Part shown: piece after piece, positions 26,998-34,705 of the stretch
Layout: every line of letters begins with the position of its first letter
How positions within the stretch are numbered: position 1 is the stretch's first letter
Source of the DNA: Aldehydirespirator sp965116665
GTDB taxonomy: Bacteria > Actinomycetota > Acidimicrobiia > Acidimicrobiales > Aldehydirespiratoraceae
Direction: 5' to 3'
Assembly (NCBI GenBank): GCA_965116665.1
Contig: OZ220709.1
Location: 2,790,001-2,854,000 of the forward strand
Length of the DNA: 64,000 bases
Made by a program: the position numbers and the translations under genes
Notes under the pieces: model-generated
What the model saw: only the letters and a program-made list of their open reading frames with translations
What the model was told of the DNA's origin: nothing
Databases searched by the model: none

Positions 26998-27486
26998 CTA
27001 GAGGGTCCAGGTGGAGAGGACCAGAGCCCTGTCGCGCCAGGCCTGGATGTTGGCATCGAGGACGTCGAGCGGGTTGAAGGGGGTCACGCCCTCCATCACG
27101 TCGTCCTCGCGCATGCCGTAGAGGGCGCCCATGGCGAACCGGCAGCAGTACACCGTCGCGCCCTCGTTGATGAGGGTCTGGAGCTGGCGGTTGTACCCGA
27201 GGTTGCCGGGGAAGCCCTCCTGGCCGACAGCCGGGTAGCCGCGGGCCGCGTTGGCCATGAGCACGGCCGGGCCGTACAGCACGAACGTCAGCTTGAAGCC
27301 CTTGCGCTGCAGGCGGGTGGCGGTGAGCATGTTCACCAGGCCGACCGAGCCCTCGAAGGGCACGGTGTGCATGAACACGTAGGCCTGGTCGCCCTCCTCA
27401 GCCTTGTAATCGGGGAAGACCTTCTCCTCGATGTTGTGCATTACGTCGCCCTCTTGGGGCGGCGGGATGGTCACTGTCTTCGGCAT
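26998..27486 (-). CDS. MSMEG_0572/Sll0783 family nitrogen starvation response protein (DsrE-like, NitB-type)
   Basis: A 162-residue DsrE/DsrF-fold protein of the MSMEG_0572/Sll0783 family. A Cys pair at 114-115 (ATVYCCRFAMG) is the likely functional site, comparable to sulfur-transfer cysteines in DsrE proteins. In other bacteria this gene belongs to the Nit1C cluster (nitrilase, radical SAM, GNAT, AIR synthase-like and partners) that responds to nitrogen starvation and is needed for cyanide assimilation. Here it ends an operon with a small unknown protein and a disulfide-reductase-type flavoprotein. No nitrilase is next to it. Confidence 0.87.
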   Translation of the reverse strand: MPKTVTIPPPQEGDVMHNIEEKVFPDYKAEEGDQAYVFMHTVPFEGSVGLVNMLTATRLQRKGFKLTFVLYGPAVLMANAARGYPAVGQEGFPGNLGYNRQLQTLINEGATVYCCRFAMGALYGMREDDVMEGVTPFNPLDVLDANIQAWRDRALVLSTWTL

Positions 27487-27532
27487 TTCGCCTCCTTGTT
27501 GTCGATGTCTAGATCGGTTGGGGATTGGGTTC

Positions 27533-27793
27533 TCAGACGGCCGGTCCCCGGGGCCGGCCCGATCGGATGGGCCAGTCTCTTCGATGCGAGCCCGGCAGGA
27601 TAGCTATGACGCGGCGCCGCACGCCCCACGGAAGCAGGCGGTACACCGGTGTGAACACATGCATCCAGAAGATCTCCCGAGCGCCGCGTGCCTTCTCCGG
27701 GGCCCGGGCGCCGTAACGGGCCCCGACACGCCGCTGAGCGTCGATGGCCAGGTAGTGCTCGGAGTTCGAGCGGAGCCAGTGAGCGAAACTCAT
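27533..27793 (-). CDS. Small conserved-looking protein of unknown function (86 aa)
   Basis: An 86-residue basic protein with codon use like its neighbours. It has aromatic/hydrophobic stretches (FAHWLRSNSEHYLAID, then EIFWMHVFTPVYRLLPWG) and ends in an Arg/Pro-rich tail. The middle part could associate with a membrane as one amphipathic helix. ATG 27793 is 16 bases after the flavoprotein stop, and the DsrE-like gene starts 46 bases further on, so it is likely the middle gene of a three-gene operon. I do not recognise a family. Confidence 0.6.
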   Translation of the reverse strand: MSFAHWLRSNSEHYLAIDAQRRVGARYGARAPEKARGAREIFWMHVFTPVYRLLPWGVRRRVIAILPGSHRRDWPIRSGRPRGPAV

Positions 27794-27809
27794 GAGCGTC
27801 TGCCGGCCC

Positions 27810-29132
27810 CTACAGCCCGGCCAGGAGGTTCTGCGCGGCCACCGAGATCGGCTCGTTGAGGGCACCGATGGCGGGCGAGTACACGTTCTCCATCGTGGCC
27901 AGCTCCTCCACGGTGAGCCCGACCCGCACCGCCATGGCCAGGAAGTCGGCCCGTTCCTTGATTCCCTCGCCGCCCACCATCTGCGCGCCGATCAGCCTGA
28001 GCGACCCCGGCTCGGCCAGGAGCTTCACGGTGATGGGCCTCACGCCCGGGTAGTAGCGGGCCCGGGTGATCCCCTGGGCCTTGCCCACCACGTGCTGGAT
28101 GCCCAGCGCGGTGGCCAGCGTCTCGCCGAAGGACACCCCGCCGATCATCCATTCGCTTGCCAGCAGACCCCAGGGCACGAACACCGGCCGGTAGTGGCGT
28201 GTGCCGCCCGCCGCGTTGGTGCCCGCCGTCTTGCCCTGGGCGTAGGCGTGGGAACCGGTCAGCCCCTGGATCGGGATGTCGGTGACGCCGTGCGGGATCT
28301 CGGTGCAGTCGCCCGCCGCGTAGATGTTCGGATCGGAGGTCTGCATCCTGGAGTCGACGACCAGCCCGCCGGTCGTACCCAGTTGCAGACCGGCCGCCGC
28401 AGCCAGCGGATTGTTGGGCACCTTGTGGGTGCCGATGATGACGATGTCGGTGTCGATGGCGCCCTGCTCGGTCTCGACCCGGCTCACGGCGCCGTCGCCC
28501 TTGAAGGCGGTGACCCAGTTGCCCCACTGCATGTCGACCTCGGCTTCCTCCCAGGCCTGGCGCACGGGCTCGACGATGTCGGGATCGAGCACGTCGGCCA
28601 TCGGCCACGGGGCCCGGTCGACGACGGTCACCTTGATCCCCCGGTGCAGCAGGGCCGCCACCATCTCCATGGCCACCAGACCGGCCTCGACGACCACCGC
28701 AGACTTGCAGGAGTCCAGGCGCTTGTCCCAGTCCATGGCCGCCCGGATGTACTTGACCTCGTAGATCCCGTCGAGGTCGGCCCCATCGACGTCCACCTTG
28801 GCGTAGTTCCAGCCGGCGCCGATGATGAGCCGGTCATAGGACACCACGCCCTCACCCGCGACGGTGAGGGTACGCGACTTCGCATCGATGGCTTCGACGG
28901 TGGTCTCGTAGTGGACGTCGATCCCGGTGTTTACGTACTGCTCCTTGGTGGCCAGGAAGAGCCGTTCGAACGAGTCGATCTCGCGCCCGTGAACGTAGGG
29001 GATCCCGCAGGGGCTGTAGGCGACATCGGTGTCGGCGGTGTAGACCACCACCTCCGCGCTGGGATCGACCGCTTTGGCCGCGCCGGCGGCACCCAGTCCT
29101 GCGGCGCCACCGCCGATCACTGCGATCCGCAT
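27810..29132 (-). CDS. FAD/NAD(P)-dependent disulfide-reductase-family oxidoreductase (CoA-disulfide reductase-like)
   Basis: A 440-residue pyridine-nucleotide disulfide oxidoreductase. FAD motif IAVIGGGAAGLGAAG is at residues 3-17; a single redox cysteine, Cys42 (AYSPCGIPY), is where CoA-disulfide reductases, NADH oxidases and NADH peroxidases carry theirs. The second dinucleotide fold lies near residues 145-165 and reads VVVEAGLVAMEMV, with Glu-Ala replacing the usual first glycines. The FAD-ribityl motif is IYAAGDCTEI. The C-terminal dimerisation domain is complete. It probably reduces a low-molecular-weight disulfide or persulfide. A putative coenzyme M block and an OsmC gene in the same locus fit that. 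It has its own promoter (29205-29234). Confidence 0.87.
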   Translation of the reverse strand: MRIAVIGGGAAGLGAAGAAKAVDPSAEVVVYTADTDVAYSPCGIPYVHGREIDSFERLFLATKEQYVNTGIDVHYETTVEAIDAKSRTLTVAGEGVVSYDRLIIGAGWNYAKVDVDGADLDGIYEVKYIRAAMDWDKRLDSCKSAVVVEAGLVAMEMVAALLHRGIKVTVVDRAPWPMADVLDPDIVEPVRQAWEEAEVDMQWGNWVTAFKGDGAVSRVETEQGAIDTDIVIIGTHKVPNNPLAAAAGLQLGTTGGLVVDSRMQTSDPNIYAAGDCTEIPHGVTDIPIQGLTGSHAYAQGKTAGTNAAGGTRHYRPVFVPWGLLASEWMIGGVSFGETLATALGIQHVVGKAQGITRARYYPGVRPITVKLLAEPGSLRLIGAQMVGGEGIKERADFLAMAVRVGLTVEELATMENVYSPAIGALNEPISVAAQNLLAGL

Positions 29133-29180
29133 TGTCCTCCTCTCGTCGCGGCACCGTCTCCCGGCCCGCTCAACGACGTG

Positions 29181-29234
29181 TCGGATGAGATATCTACGTA
29201 TCGGAACCTAAAGCCGTCACCGCGCGGGTGTCAA
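29181..29234 (-). promoter_or_regulatory. Promoter of the disulfide-reductase operon with downstream element
   Basis: On the minus strand there is a -35 TTGACA (29229-29234), an 18-base spacer and a -10 TAGGTT (29205-29210). TCTCATCCGA follows at 29181-29190. The same -10, a near-identical -35 and the same ten-base element at the same distance occur ahead of the AmiS-like gene (34202-34254). The -35 box is flanked by a small inverted repeat (gcggg 29224-29228, cccgc 29236-29240). Confidence 0.65.
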
Positions 29235-29261
29235 GCCCGCGAAGCCTCGACCGCGCCGGCA

Positions 29262-29657
29262 TCAGACAGCCACCACCGACAGCTCGGGGGTGTTGCGGAT
29301 GGTGTTGCTCACGTAGCACACCCGGGCCGCGGCCTCGACCAGCGCCTCCTTGAGGGACTCCTCGCAGCCGGCGTCGACGCGGATCTCCAGCGCCGAGAAG
29401 CGGGGCCCGTCGTAGGTGCCGGTCACCTCCACGTCGACATGCGCCAACTCGATGCCGCGCTTACCGGCCGCGTGGGCCACGGCCAGGGTGAAGCACGACG
29501 ACAGCGCGGCCAGGAGCAGCTCGGTGGGCTGCGGCCCCTCGTTGGTGCCGCCCACGCTCTCAGGCTCGTCCACCGGGATCGTGAAGTCGCCCGCGGACAC
29601 ATCGCAGCGGTATGCGCCCAGCCACCGGGCCGAGACTGTGCGGGTAAGCGAACTCAC
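29262..29657 (-). CDS. OsmC family protein
   Basis: A 131-residue OsmC/Ohr-type protein. Redox cysteines are present in ALSSCFTLAVAHAAG and ARVCYVSNTIR. The conserved Glu/Arg positions for hydroperoxide reductases lie in the N-terminal half. OsmC proteins reduce organic hydroperoxides using a thiol; some YhfA-like members handle other thiol compounds. The GTG start 29657 is chosen by family length; an in-frame upstream start (29717) would add 20 residues. It has its own promoter module, shared with the nitrile hydratase operon. Confidence 0.87.
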   Translation of the reverse strand: MSSLTRTVSARWLGAYRCDVSAGDFTIPVDEPESVGGTNEGPQPTELLLAALSSCFTLAVAHAAGKRGIELAHVDVEVTGTYDGPRFSALEIRVDAGCEESLKEALVEAAARVCYVSNTIRNTPELSVVAV

Positions 29658-29694
29658 GGAGAAGTCGTCCTTCGGGCGGGCTCTGAGCCCGTGA

Positions 29695-29719
29695 ACTATA
29701 CGACACTGCCCGATCACAA
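29695..29719 (-). promoter_or_regulatory. Promoter module ahead of the OsmC gene
   Basis: Minus-strand TATAGT (29695-29700) and TTGTGA (29714-29719) are 13 bases apart. A window of 38 bases here matches the nitrile hydratase promoter (36014-36038) at about 27 positions. The spacing is short for a standard -35/-10 pair, so TTGTGA may be part of an operator rather than a -35 box. Confidence 0.55.
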
Positions 29720-29735
29720 GCGAAAGACCGCCGTC

Positions 29736-29741
29736 TAGGAT
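29736..29741 (+). promoter_or_regulatory. -10 box of the XRE-cupin regulator
   Basis: TAGGAT lies nine bases before ATG 29751, suggesting a leaderless or almost leaderless transcript divergent from the OsmC gene. Confidence 0.4.
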
Positions 29742-29750
29742 TCACGCCCT

Positions 29751-30389
29751 ATGCGTGGAGAGGCCGGGGCTGGCAACGGAGGCGACGGCTCGATGGCACC
29801 GTCAAGCCAGACGCACAGCGAGAGTCTCAGCGCGGTCGTGAACTCGATCGGGCCCAAGGTCCGCCACCTCCGCAAGCAGTGGAACCTGTCGCTGCAGCAG
29901 CTCGCCGACCGGTCCAACGTCTCGACCGCAGCCATCCACAAGGTCGAGCAGGGCGCGATGGTGCCGACCATCACGACGCTGCTGAAGCTGGCCGCGGCCC
30001 TCGAACAGCCGGTGTCGTACTTCGTGGAGGAGGACCAGGAGCCTCCGCTGTACGCGGTCTTCACTCCCGCGGCCGAGCGCCGGTCGATCTACACGCCCCA
30101 TGAGGGTCTCACCCTGGGCGGGATCTCGGGCCCCTACGGGCAGTACTTCGTGGCCACCGCCATCGCCGAGGTTGAACCGGGGGCCGACAGCGGCGAGAAC
30201 CCTCTGCGCCACGCGGGCGAGGAGCTCATCCACATGCTGTCGGGGCGGCTCGACGTCGACGTCGGCGACCAGTCGTTCCAGCTGCGCCGGGGCGACTCGA
30301 TCCACTTCCGGACCGACCAGGAGCACCGCTGGCACAACCCGTACCGGCACGCGGCACGGGCGGTGTGGACCGCTCTACGCCCCAGTTGA
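29751..30389 (+). CDS. XRE family transcriptional regulator with cupin domain
   Basis: A 212-residue regulator. The N-terminal HTH (about residues 32-85) includes RKQWNLSLQQLADRSNVSTAAIHKVEQG. The C-terminal cupin_2 domain (about 135-205) includes HAGEELIHMLSGRLDVDVG and DSIHFRTDQEHRWHNP, with the His/Glu pattern of a metal or small-ligand site. Proteins of this layout often repress or activate adjacent catabolic genes (PuuR-like). It is the only regulator gene in the nitrogen locus, between two operons that share promoter modules with others, so it is the best candidate for their control. Confidence 0.9.
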   Translation: MRGEAGAGNGGDGSMAPSSQTHSESLSAVVNSIGPKVRHLRKQWNLSLQQLADRSNVSTAAIHKVEQGAMVPTITTLLKLAAALEQPVSYFVEEDQEPPLYAVFTPAAERRSIYTPHEGLTLGGISGPYGQYFVATAIAEVEPGADSGENPLRHAGEELIHMLSGRLDVDVGDQSFQLRRGDSIHFRTDQEHRWHNPYRHAARAVWTALRPS

Positions 30390-30403
30390 ACGGGCCCGCT
30401 CGC

Positions 30404-31828
30404 CTATACGTTCGGCCTCGCCGACAGGCGCTGGTCGAGGTCGAGCAGGGCCTGCGCGAAACACTCGACAGGGGCGCGGGCCACTCCGGCGCCCACCTGG
30501 CCGGACCCGTCGGAGACGTGGAGGATCCCGGTGTTGACCGCCGGGGTGATTGAGGTCTCGACCACCCGGCGGACGTCGACCCCGAGGGGGGTGCCGGCGT
30601 TGTCGAGCACCGGCAGCCGGAAGCGGCTGCTGGCGCCGGCGCAGATGCGGCCCATGGCCGCGGTGACGGCTGCGGCGTCGGCCATGCGGCCCCCGAGGAA
30701 GCCGGCCACCGCAGGAGAGTTGGCCGCGGCCGGGCCACCCAGCCCCACCAGTTCCAGCACGGCGCTGTCGCCGATGTCTGCGGCGCTGGTGCCGGGGCCC
30801 TGGCCCGGGTAGTACAGGGCGTCCTGCACGGGGGGCGCCTCCGCTATGAACCAGTGCTCGGGCCGGCCGGGAAGGCGGATGCCGTAGGTGGTGCCGTTGC
30901 GGGCCATGGTGGTGACGATGCTCGAGTCGGGCACCTCCGATGCCCACTCGACCAGGGCGCGGGCGCCGGCCATGACAATGTTGAGGAACATCAGGTGGTT
31001 GGTGCTCAGGAAGCCGGCCACCTCGCCGATCCTGGAGCTGTCGGAGCGGACCAGGTAAGGCAGCAGGTCGCGCAACAGCAGGTTGGTGGTGGCCTGGACC
31101 CGCATGTGCACGTCGTCGCCCATGGCGATGCCCTGGGCGGCCAGCGAGAACACGTCGATCGGTCCGGTCCCGTCGAGGGCCTGGGCCAGGGCCGGACCGA
31201 GCGCGTCCCGCAGGAACCGGAGGCGCTCGACGGCCGCGTCGGAGTCGACGCCGAACCAGGCGACCTCCCCCGAGCCCTGGTTCAGGCCGGAGTAGGCAGT
31301 GGTGCCGCCGGCATCGACCGAGACCACGTAGACGGGCGCGGTGGGACCGATCGCGGTGGCCATCGGCACCACTGCGCAGTGCTCGTTGGCCGGCTCCAGC
31401 CGGATCGCACCGGCCTGCACCATGCGGTCGGCGGCATCGGTGCGGGGGGCCCAGTCCTCGGCCACGACCGCGGCCCTGACCGACCGGCGGAGCGGGTCGC
31501 ACATGTCGGCCCATGCGATCCGCGGCCCGCAGTGCAGGATCGTCCCTTCGTCCAAGCCGCTGATCACCGAGCCCGCCGTCTCCACACCCAGCAGCATGGG
31601 CACGCCACGGTCCAGACGGCTGATCACCTCGGCGTTGGCCGCGTCCACCCGGTCCGCGGCCGGGCCCAGCAGCCGGGCCAGCGCCGCCACCGCGTCGAGG
31701 TCGCCGCCGGCGGGGATGCGCCAGTCCACGCCGACCGCAGGGGCGCCCTGGTCCCGCACTGCGGTCTCGAACCGCTCCAGGCCGATGTTGACGACTTCCA
31801 CCCTCTCGGGCAACTCAATGGCGCCCAT
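30404..31828 (-). CDS. DUF1116 family protein (YlbE/AllG-like carbamoyltransferase subunit)
   Basis: A 474-residue DUF1116 protein. E. coli YlbE (AllG) is a subunit of the oxamate carbamoyltransferase made with FdrA (AllF) and YlbF (AllH). Family features are the VDWRIPAGGD start, ERGVPM-type RGVPMLLGVETAG, and the metal/active-site-like stretch NGTTYGIRLPG. Both partner subunits are in this window (40783 and 44461) but in separate transcription units. Here it sits last in the AmiS-rSAM-GNAT operon, 35 bases after the GNAT stop. Confidence 0.88.
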   Translation of the reverse strand: MGAIELPERVEVVNIGLERFETAVRDQGAPAVGVDWRIPAGGDLDAVAALARLLGPAADRVDAANAEVISRLDRGVPMLLGVETAGSVISGLDEGTILHCGPRIAWADMCDPLRRSVRAAVVAEDWAPRTDAADRMVQAGAIRLEPANEHCAVVPMATAIGPTAPVYVVSVDAGGTTAYSGLNQGSGEVAWFGVDSDAAVERLRFLRDALGPALAQALDGTGPIDVFSLAAQGIAMGDDVHMRVQATTNLLLRDLLPYLVRSDSSRIGEVAGFLSTNHLMFLNIVMAGARALVEWASEVPDSSIVTTMARNGTTYGIRLPGRPEHWFIAEAPPVQDALYYPGQGPGTSAADIGDSAVLELVGLGGPAAANSPAVAGFLGGRMADAAAVTAAMGRICAGASSRFRLPVLDNAGTPLGVDVRRVVETSITPAVNTGILHVSDGSGQVGAGVARAPVECFAQALLDLDQRLSARPNV

Positions 31829-31863
31829 CGCAGCCGGCGTGCGTATCCGTTCGGCCCGAGGCC

Positions 31864-32409
31864 CTACGACATCGTGACGAGCAGGGCGCTCGGCGCGTCG
31901 CGGGCGGCAGGCAGTCGCAGGTGAGCATCTTCTGGGATATGGGCTTCGACGAGCCTCCGGGCCTCAGCCAGCCGGAAGATCATCGGCTGGTGCGGCAGGC
32001 CGTAGTAGGGCACGGGCGGCCCGTTGTGCTCCCATCCGATGCGTTCGAAGAAGGTGACGTTCTGGAGTTGCACGAAGGCGTCCATCACCGTGCCTCCGGC
32101 TTCGGCGGCAGTCGACACCGCGAAGCGCACCAGCCGGATCCCGACTATTCCCGCCCGGTAGCCGGGCAGCACGGCCAGGCGGTCGCCCTTCCAGCGGCCT
32201 CCGTCGTCGGTGCGGTACAGGCGAACGGTGCCGATCACCTCCGGTCCCCGGCCGGCGACCACGTGGATCGTGTCGGAGTCGGCGTCCCAGTCGTCGACGT
32301 CGGTGAGGGGAATGACCCGCTGCTCCTCCACGAACACCCGGTGCCGGATGCGCATGTGCCAGCTCCGGGCCTCCGGGGAGACAGCCCGCCAGCATTCGAT
32401 TCGCTCCAC
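31864..32409 (-). CDS. MSMEG_0567/Sll0786 family GNAT N-acetyltransferase (NitE-type)
   Basis: A 181-residue GNAT protein of the nitrogen-starvation type. It starts IECWRAVSPEARSWH, then RHRVFVEEQ, a typical autoinducer-synthase/GNAT-like block, and has TVRLYRTDDGGRWKGDRLAVLPGYR for acetyl-CoA. Members of this family are always next to the MSMEG_0568-type radical SAM gene, as here (14 bases apart). The substrate is not known. The GTG start is 32409. Confidence 0.87.
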   Translation of the reverse strand: MERIECWRAVSPEARSWHMRIRHRVFVEEQRVIPLTDVDDWDADSDTIHVVAGRGPEVIGTVRLYRTDDGGRWKGDRLAVLPGYRAGIVGIRLVRFAVSTAAEAGGTVMDAFVQLQNVTFFERIGWEHNGPPVPYYGLPHQPMIFRLAEARRLVEAHIPEDAHLRLPAARDAPSALLVTMS

Positions 32410-32423
32410 TGCCGCCCCCGCTA

Positions 32424-33542
32424 TCAGCCCAGGGCCGTCACGGGGATCAGCTTGCGCCCGTTCGACCCCTGCAGCTCCCGCTCCATCGCTCCCACCGGCG
32501 AGCAGGCCTGGCAGCGGGCGCAGCCGGCCGCGACCTTGTCCGCGGTCAGCCCCCGCTCCACCAGGTACGGCGCGACCTTGCGGGCGACCCGGTCGACATA
32601 ATCGGCGGCGGGGGGCGTCCAGTCGCCCATCAGCGAGCCCGGGACCGGCCGCAGGGGCACAACGAAGGGGTACACGCCGATGTCGGCGGCCCGCCGGCAG
32701 CCGTCCACGATCAGGCCGGGGTCCTCCCCCATGCCCAGGATCACATAGGTGGAGACCTGCCCCTCGCCGAAGCGCTCCACGGCGTACTCCCAGGTCTCGA
32801 AGTAGCGGTCGATGCCGGTGCGATATTTCGGGGGAGCGACCCAGCGCAGCACGTCAGGATCGAAGGTCTCCACATGGATTCCGACCGAGTCGATGCCCCG
32901 GTCGGCCACCTGGTCGATCACGCTGAGGTCGTCGGGCGGCTCGAACTGGACTTCGACGGGAAGGCCCGAGGCCTCCTTCATGGCCTGGCCGCACTTGGCC
33001 ACGTAGAGGGCGCCCTTGTCGCGGCCGTAGGTGGAGCCCGTAGTCAAGGTGATGTCCACCGCGCCGTCGAGTTCCTTGGCCGCCACCGCCACCTCAGCCA
33101 GCTGCGCGGGGCGCTTCACCAGCACGGTGTTTCCGGAGTCCAGCGACACCCCGATCCCGCAGAAGCGGCACTGGTCCTCGTTGCCCCAGTAGGCGCAGGT
33201 CTGCAGCACGGTGCTGGCCAGCGAGTCGAGGTGCATGAGGGCCAACTGCCAGTACGGGACACCGTCGGCCGTGGTCAGACCGTAGAACCGGGGCCGGTCA
33301 GCGGGAGCCGCGCCGGCCAGCCGGACACCGTCGGCGTAGATCCCGAACCCGACGTCCTCAGGCTCGAGCGAGTACGGGGAGTCGGCCACGAATCCGGCGT
33401 CCACCGGCACCGTCACCGCAGTGCCCTCGATCCAGACCATGCCCGCATCCGACGGTCCGGCCCCGCCCGGCCGTCGCTCGAAGGGGGCGTTTATCCGCAG
33501 ACCCTTGAACTGCAGGTCAATGATGAGTTCGGCCAGGGACAC
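32424..33542 (-). CDS. MSMEG_0568 family radical SAM protein (NitD-type)
   Basis: A 372-residue radical SAM enzyme. The cluster cysteines are Cys116, Cys125 and Cys128 (C-x8-C-x2-C), not the usual C-x3-C-x2-C. A second motif, Cys341-Cys344-Cys347 (CARCQAC), near the C-terminus could bind an auxiliary Fe-S cluster. Other motifs: GIHVETFDPDVLRW and YVILGMGEDPG in the barrel. The family is a core member of the Nit1C cluster; its reaction is unknown. The GTG start is 33542. It is second in an operon that starts with the AmiS-like channel. Confidence 0.88.
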   Translation of the reverse strand: MSLAELIIDLQFKGLRINAPFERRPGGAGPSDAGMVWIEGTAVTVPVDAGFVADSPYSLEPEDVGFGIYADGVRLAGAAPADRPRFYGLTTADGVPYWQLALMHLDSLASTVLQTCAYWGNEDQCRFCGIGVSLDSGNTVLVKRPAQLAEVAVAAKELDGAVDITLTTGSTYGRDKGALYVAKCGQAMKEASGLPVEVQFEPPDDLSVIDQVADRGIDSVGIHVETFDPDVLRWVAPPKYRTGIDRYFETWEYAVERFGEGQVSTYVILGMGEDPGLIVDGCRRAADIGVYPFVVPLRPVPGSLMGDWTPPAADYVDRVARKVAPYLVERGLTADKVAAGCARCQACSPVGAMERELQGSNGRKLIPVTALG

Positions 33543-33644
33543 CAGACAATTCCTACCACCGGATTGTCGGCTACGTCGTGTCCGGCGCGGTTCGCCCGAC
33601 CGTTGTCGCGATCTGTGGCCGGGAGAGCCCGGATGCTGTCGCGG

Positions 33645-34172
33645 TTAGGGGATCTCGTTCCCCGTGGCGAGGATCAGAGCCGGCACCCAGAATGTGTAGA
33701 TCGCGGTTCCGGCCAGGACCAGGCCCAGGAGCTTCGCTTGGAGCTTGCCATAGGTGGTGAGCGCCACCGACCCGAACGCCACCAGCCACACGATAAGGAT
33801 CGACTGGAACATCCAGCTGCCCGCGAAGAAGTCCCACCAGAACAGCGGGAGGATGGCCGTCGGCACGGCGAGGTTCCCCACCACGCGCAGGTCCCATCCG
33901 TTGGCCTCCGTCTTGCCGAGAACCACGAAGAACAGGCCGTAGAACGTGACCAGTCCGGCGAGGACGACGGATGCGTCGTCCAGCGGCCGGGCCCACATGA
34001 TGTAGACGGCTTGGACCAGGTTCAGCAGACCCACGACGAGGCTCGCGTGCCCGATGCTGACGAGCGGATTCGTTCCCCCCTCCTTCTCGTCGGCGCCCAC
34101 GCCGAGGAAGTAGAGGGCGTTCAGCCACACGATCAGGCCGGTGGCAATGAACACTATGGTGATGGGAGGCAT
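33645..34172 (-). CDS. AmiS/UreI-like amide or urea channel
   Basis: A 175-residue membrane protein with about six hydrophobic helices and the family pattern (LIVWLNALYFLG at the start, FYGLFFVVLG in the middle, GKLQAKLLG near the end). AmiS/UreI proteins are proton-gated or passive channels for urea and short-chain amides. ATG 34172 follows AGGAAGGGG; an earlier in-frame ATG is unsupported. Next to a nitrile hydratase it should move an amide, urea or carbamoyl product or substrate. It is the first gene of an operon with its own strong promoter. Confidence 0.78.
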   Translation of the reverse strand: MPPITIVFIATGLIVWLNALYFLGVGADEKEGGTNPLVSIGHASLVVGLLNLVQAVYIMWARPLDDASVVLAGLVTFYGLFFVVLGKTEANGWDLRVVGNLAVPTAILPLFWWDFFAGSWMFQSILIVWLVAFGSVALTTYGKLQAKLLGLVLAGTAIYTFWVPALILATGNEIP

Positions 34173-34201
34173 GACAAGCCCCTTCCTGTCCCTCCGACAT
34201 T

Positions 34202-34254
34202 TCGGATGAGACATAACTATTTCCCAACCTAAACCCTTGGCGATCAGGCGTCAA
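34202..34254 (-). promoter_or_regulatory. Promoter of the AmiS-rSAM-GNAT-DUF1116 operon
   Basis: Minus strand: -35 TTGACG (34249-34254), 17-base spacer, -10 TAGGTT (34226-34231), then TCTCATCCGA (34202-34211). The last element and its distance from the -10 box are identical to the promoter of the disulfide-reductase operon, which suggests a shared regulator. Confidence 0.65.
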
Positions 34255-34280
34255 ACCTGGCGCTGCAACATTCCGGGTCT

Positions 34281-34298
34281 GGGGCTGGCTAGCGCCCC
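34281..34298 (-). terminator. Stem-loop after the nitrile hydratase operon
   Basis: ggggct and agcgcccc pair with one bulged base around a four-base loop, ten bases past the activator stop. There is no T-run, so termination is likely weak or factor-dependent. Confidence 0.35.
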
Positions 34299-34307
34299 GG
34301 CACCATC

Positions 34308-34697
34308 TCAGTGGTCGTGCTGATAGCGATGGTCGTGATCGTGATGGTTGTGATCGTGATGGTCGTGATCGTGATGGTCGTGTCCCGCCGGGCGTGACGC
34401 GAAGGCCTCGGCCAGCGCGTCCACCTCAGGCTCCGAGACGATGGCCCGCTCCTCCACGATCGACTCGAGGGCCTCCTGCCAACGCTCGTAGTACCGGTAC
34501 TCGCCCACCGGATCCGACTCCCAACGCTGCACTGCGGCGATGAGGTGGTCGCGGAAGTCGTCCCAGGTGAAATGGCCGCCCTCCACCAGGGCCATGGCCA
34601 TGGCGAAGCTGCGACCCTCCCAGGGCGCGTCGAAGACCAACTCGCCGTTGAGGCGGGGCGGTGCGGCCGGGCCTTCGATGTCGAGGGTGAGAGCCAC
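34308..34697 (-). CDS. Nitrile hydratase activator (P14K-type) with His-rich tail
   Basis: A 129-residue activator that loads cobalt into the alpha subunit. Family motifs are NGELVFDAPWEGRSFAMAMAL and WDDFRDHLIAAVQ, then YYERWQEALE. The last 24 residues are mostly His and Asp (HDHHDHDHHDHNH...), a probable metal-binding tail not found in ordinary P14K proteins. The GTG start 34697 lies eight bases after the alpha-subunit stop; the frame is open further up only as noise. It ends the beta-alpha-activator operon, the standard order for cobalt enzymes of this type. Confidence 0.88.
   Translation of the reverse strand: MALTLDIEGPAAPPRLNGELVFDAPWEGRSFAMAMALVEGGHFTWDDFRDHLIAAVQRWESDPVGEYRYYERWQEALESIVEERAIVSEPEVDALAEAFASRPAGHDHHDHDHHDHNHHDHDHRYQHDH
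34335..34379 (-). repeat. 15-base tandem repeat coding the His/Asp tail
   Basis: Three units of gtgatcgtgatggt(c/t) at 34335-34349, 34350-34364 and 34365-34379, with degenerate flanks. They encode the repeated His-Asp tail of the activator; copy number may vary by slippage. Confidence 0.85.
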
Positions 34698-34705
34698 CGG
34701 CGCCT

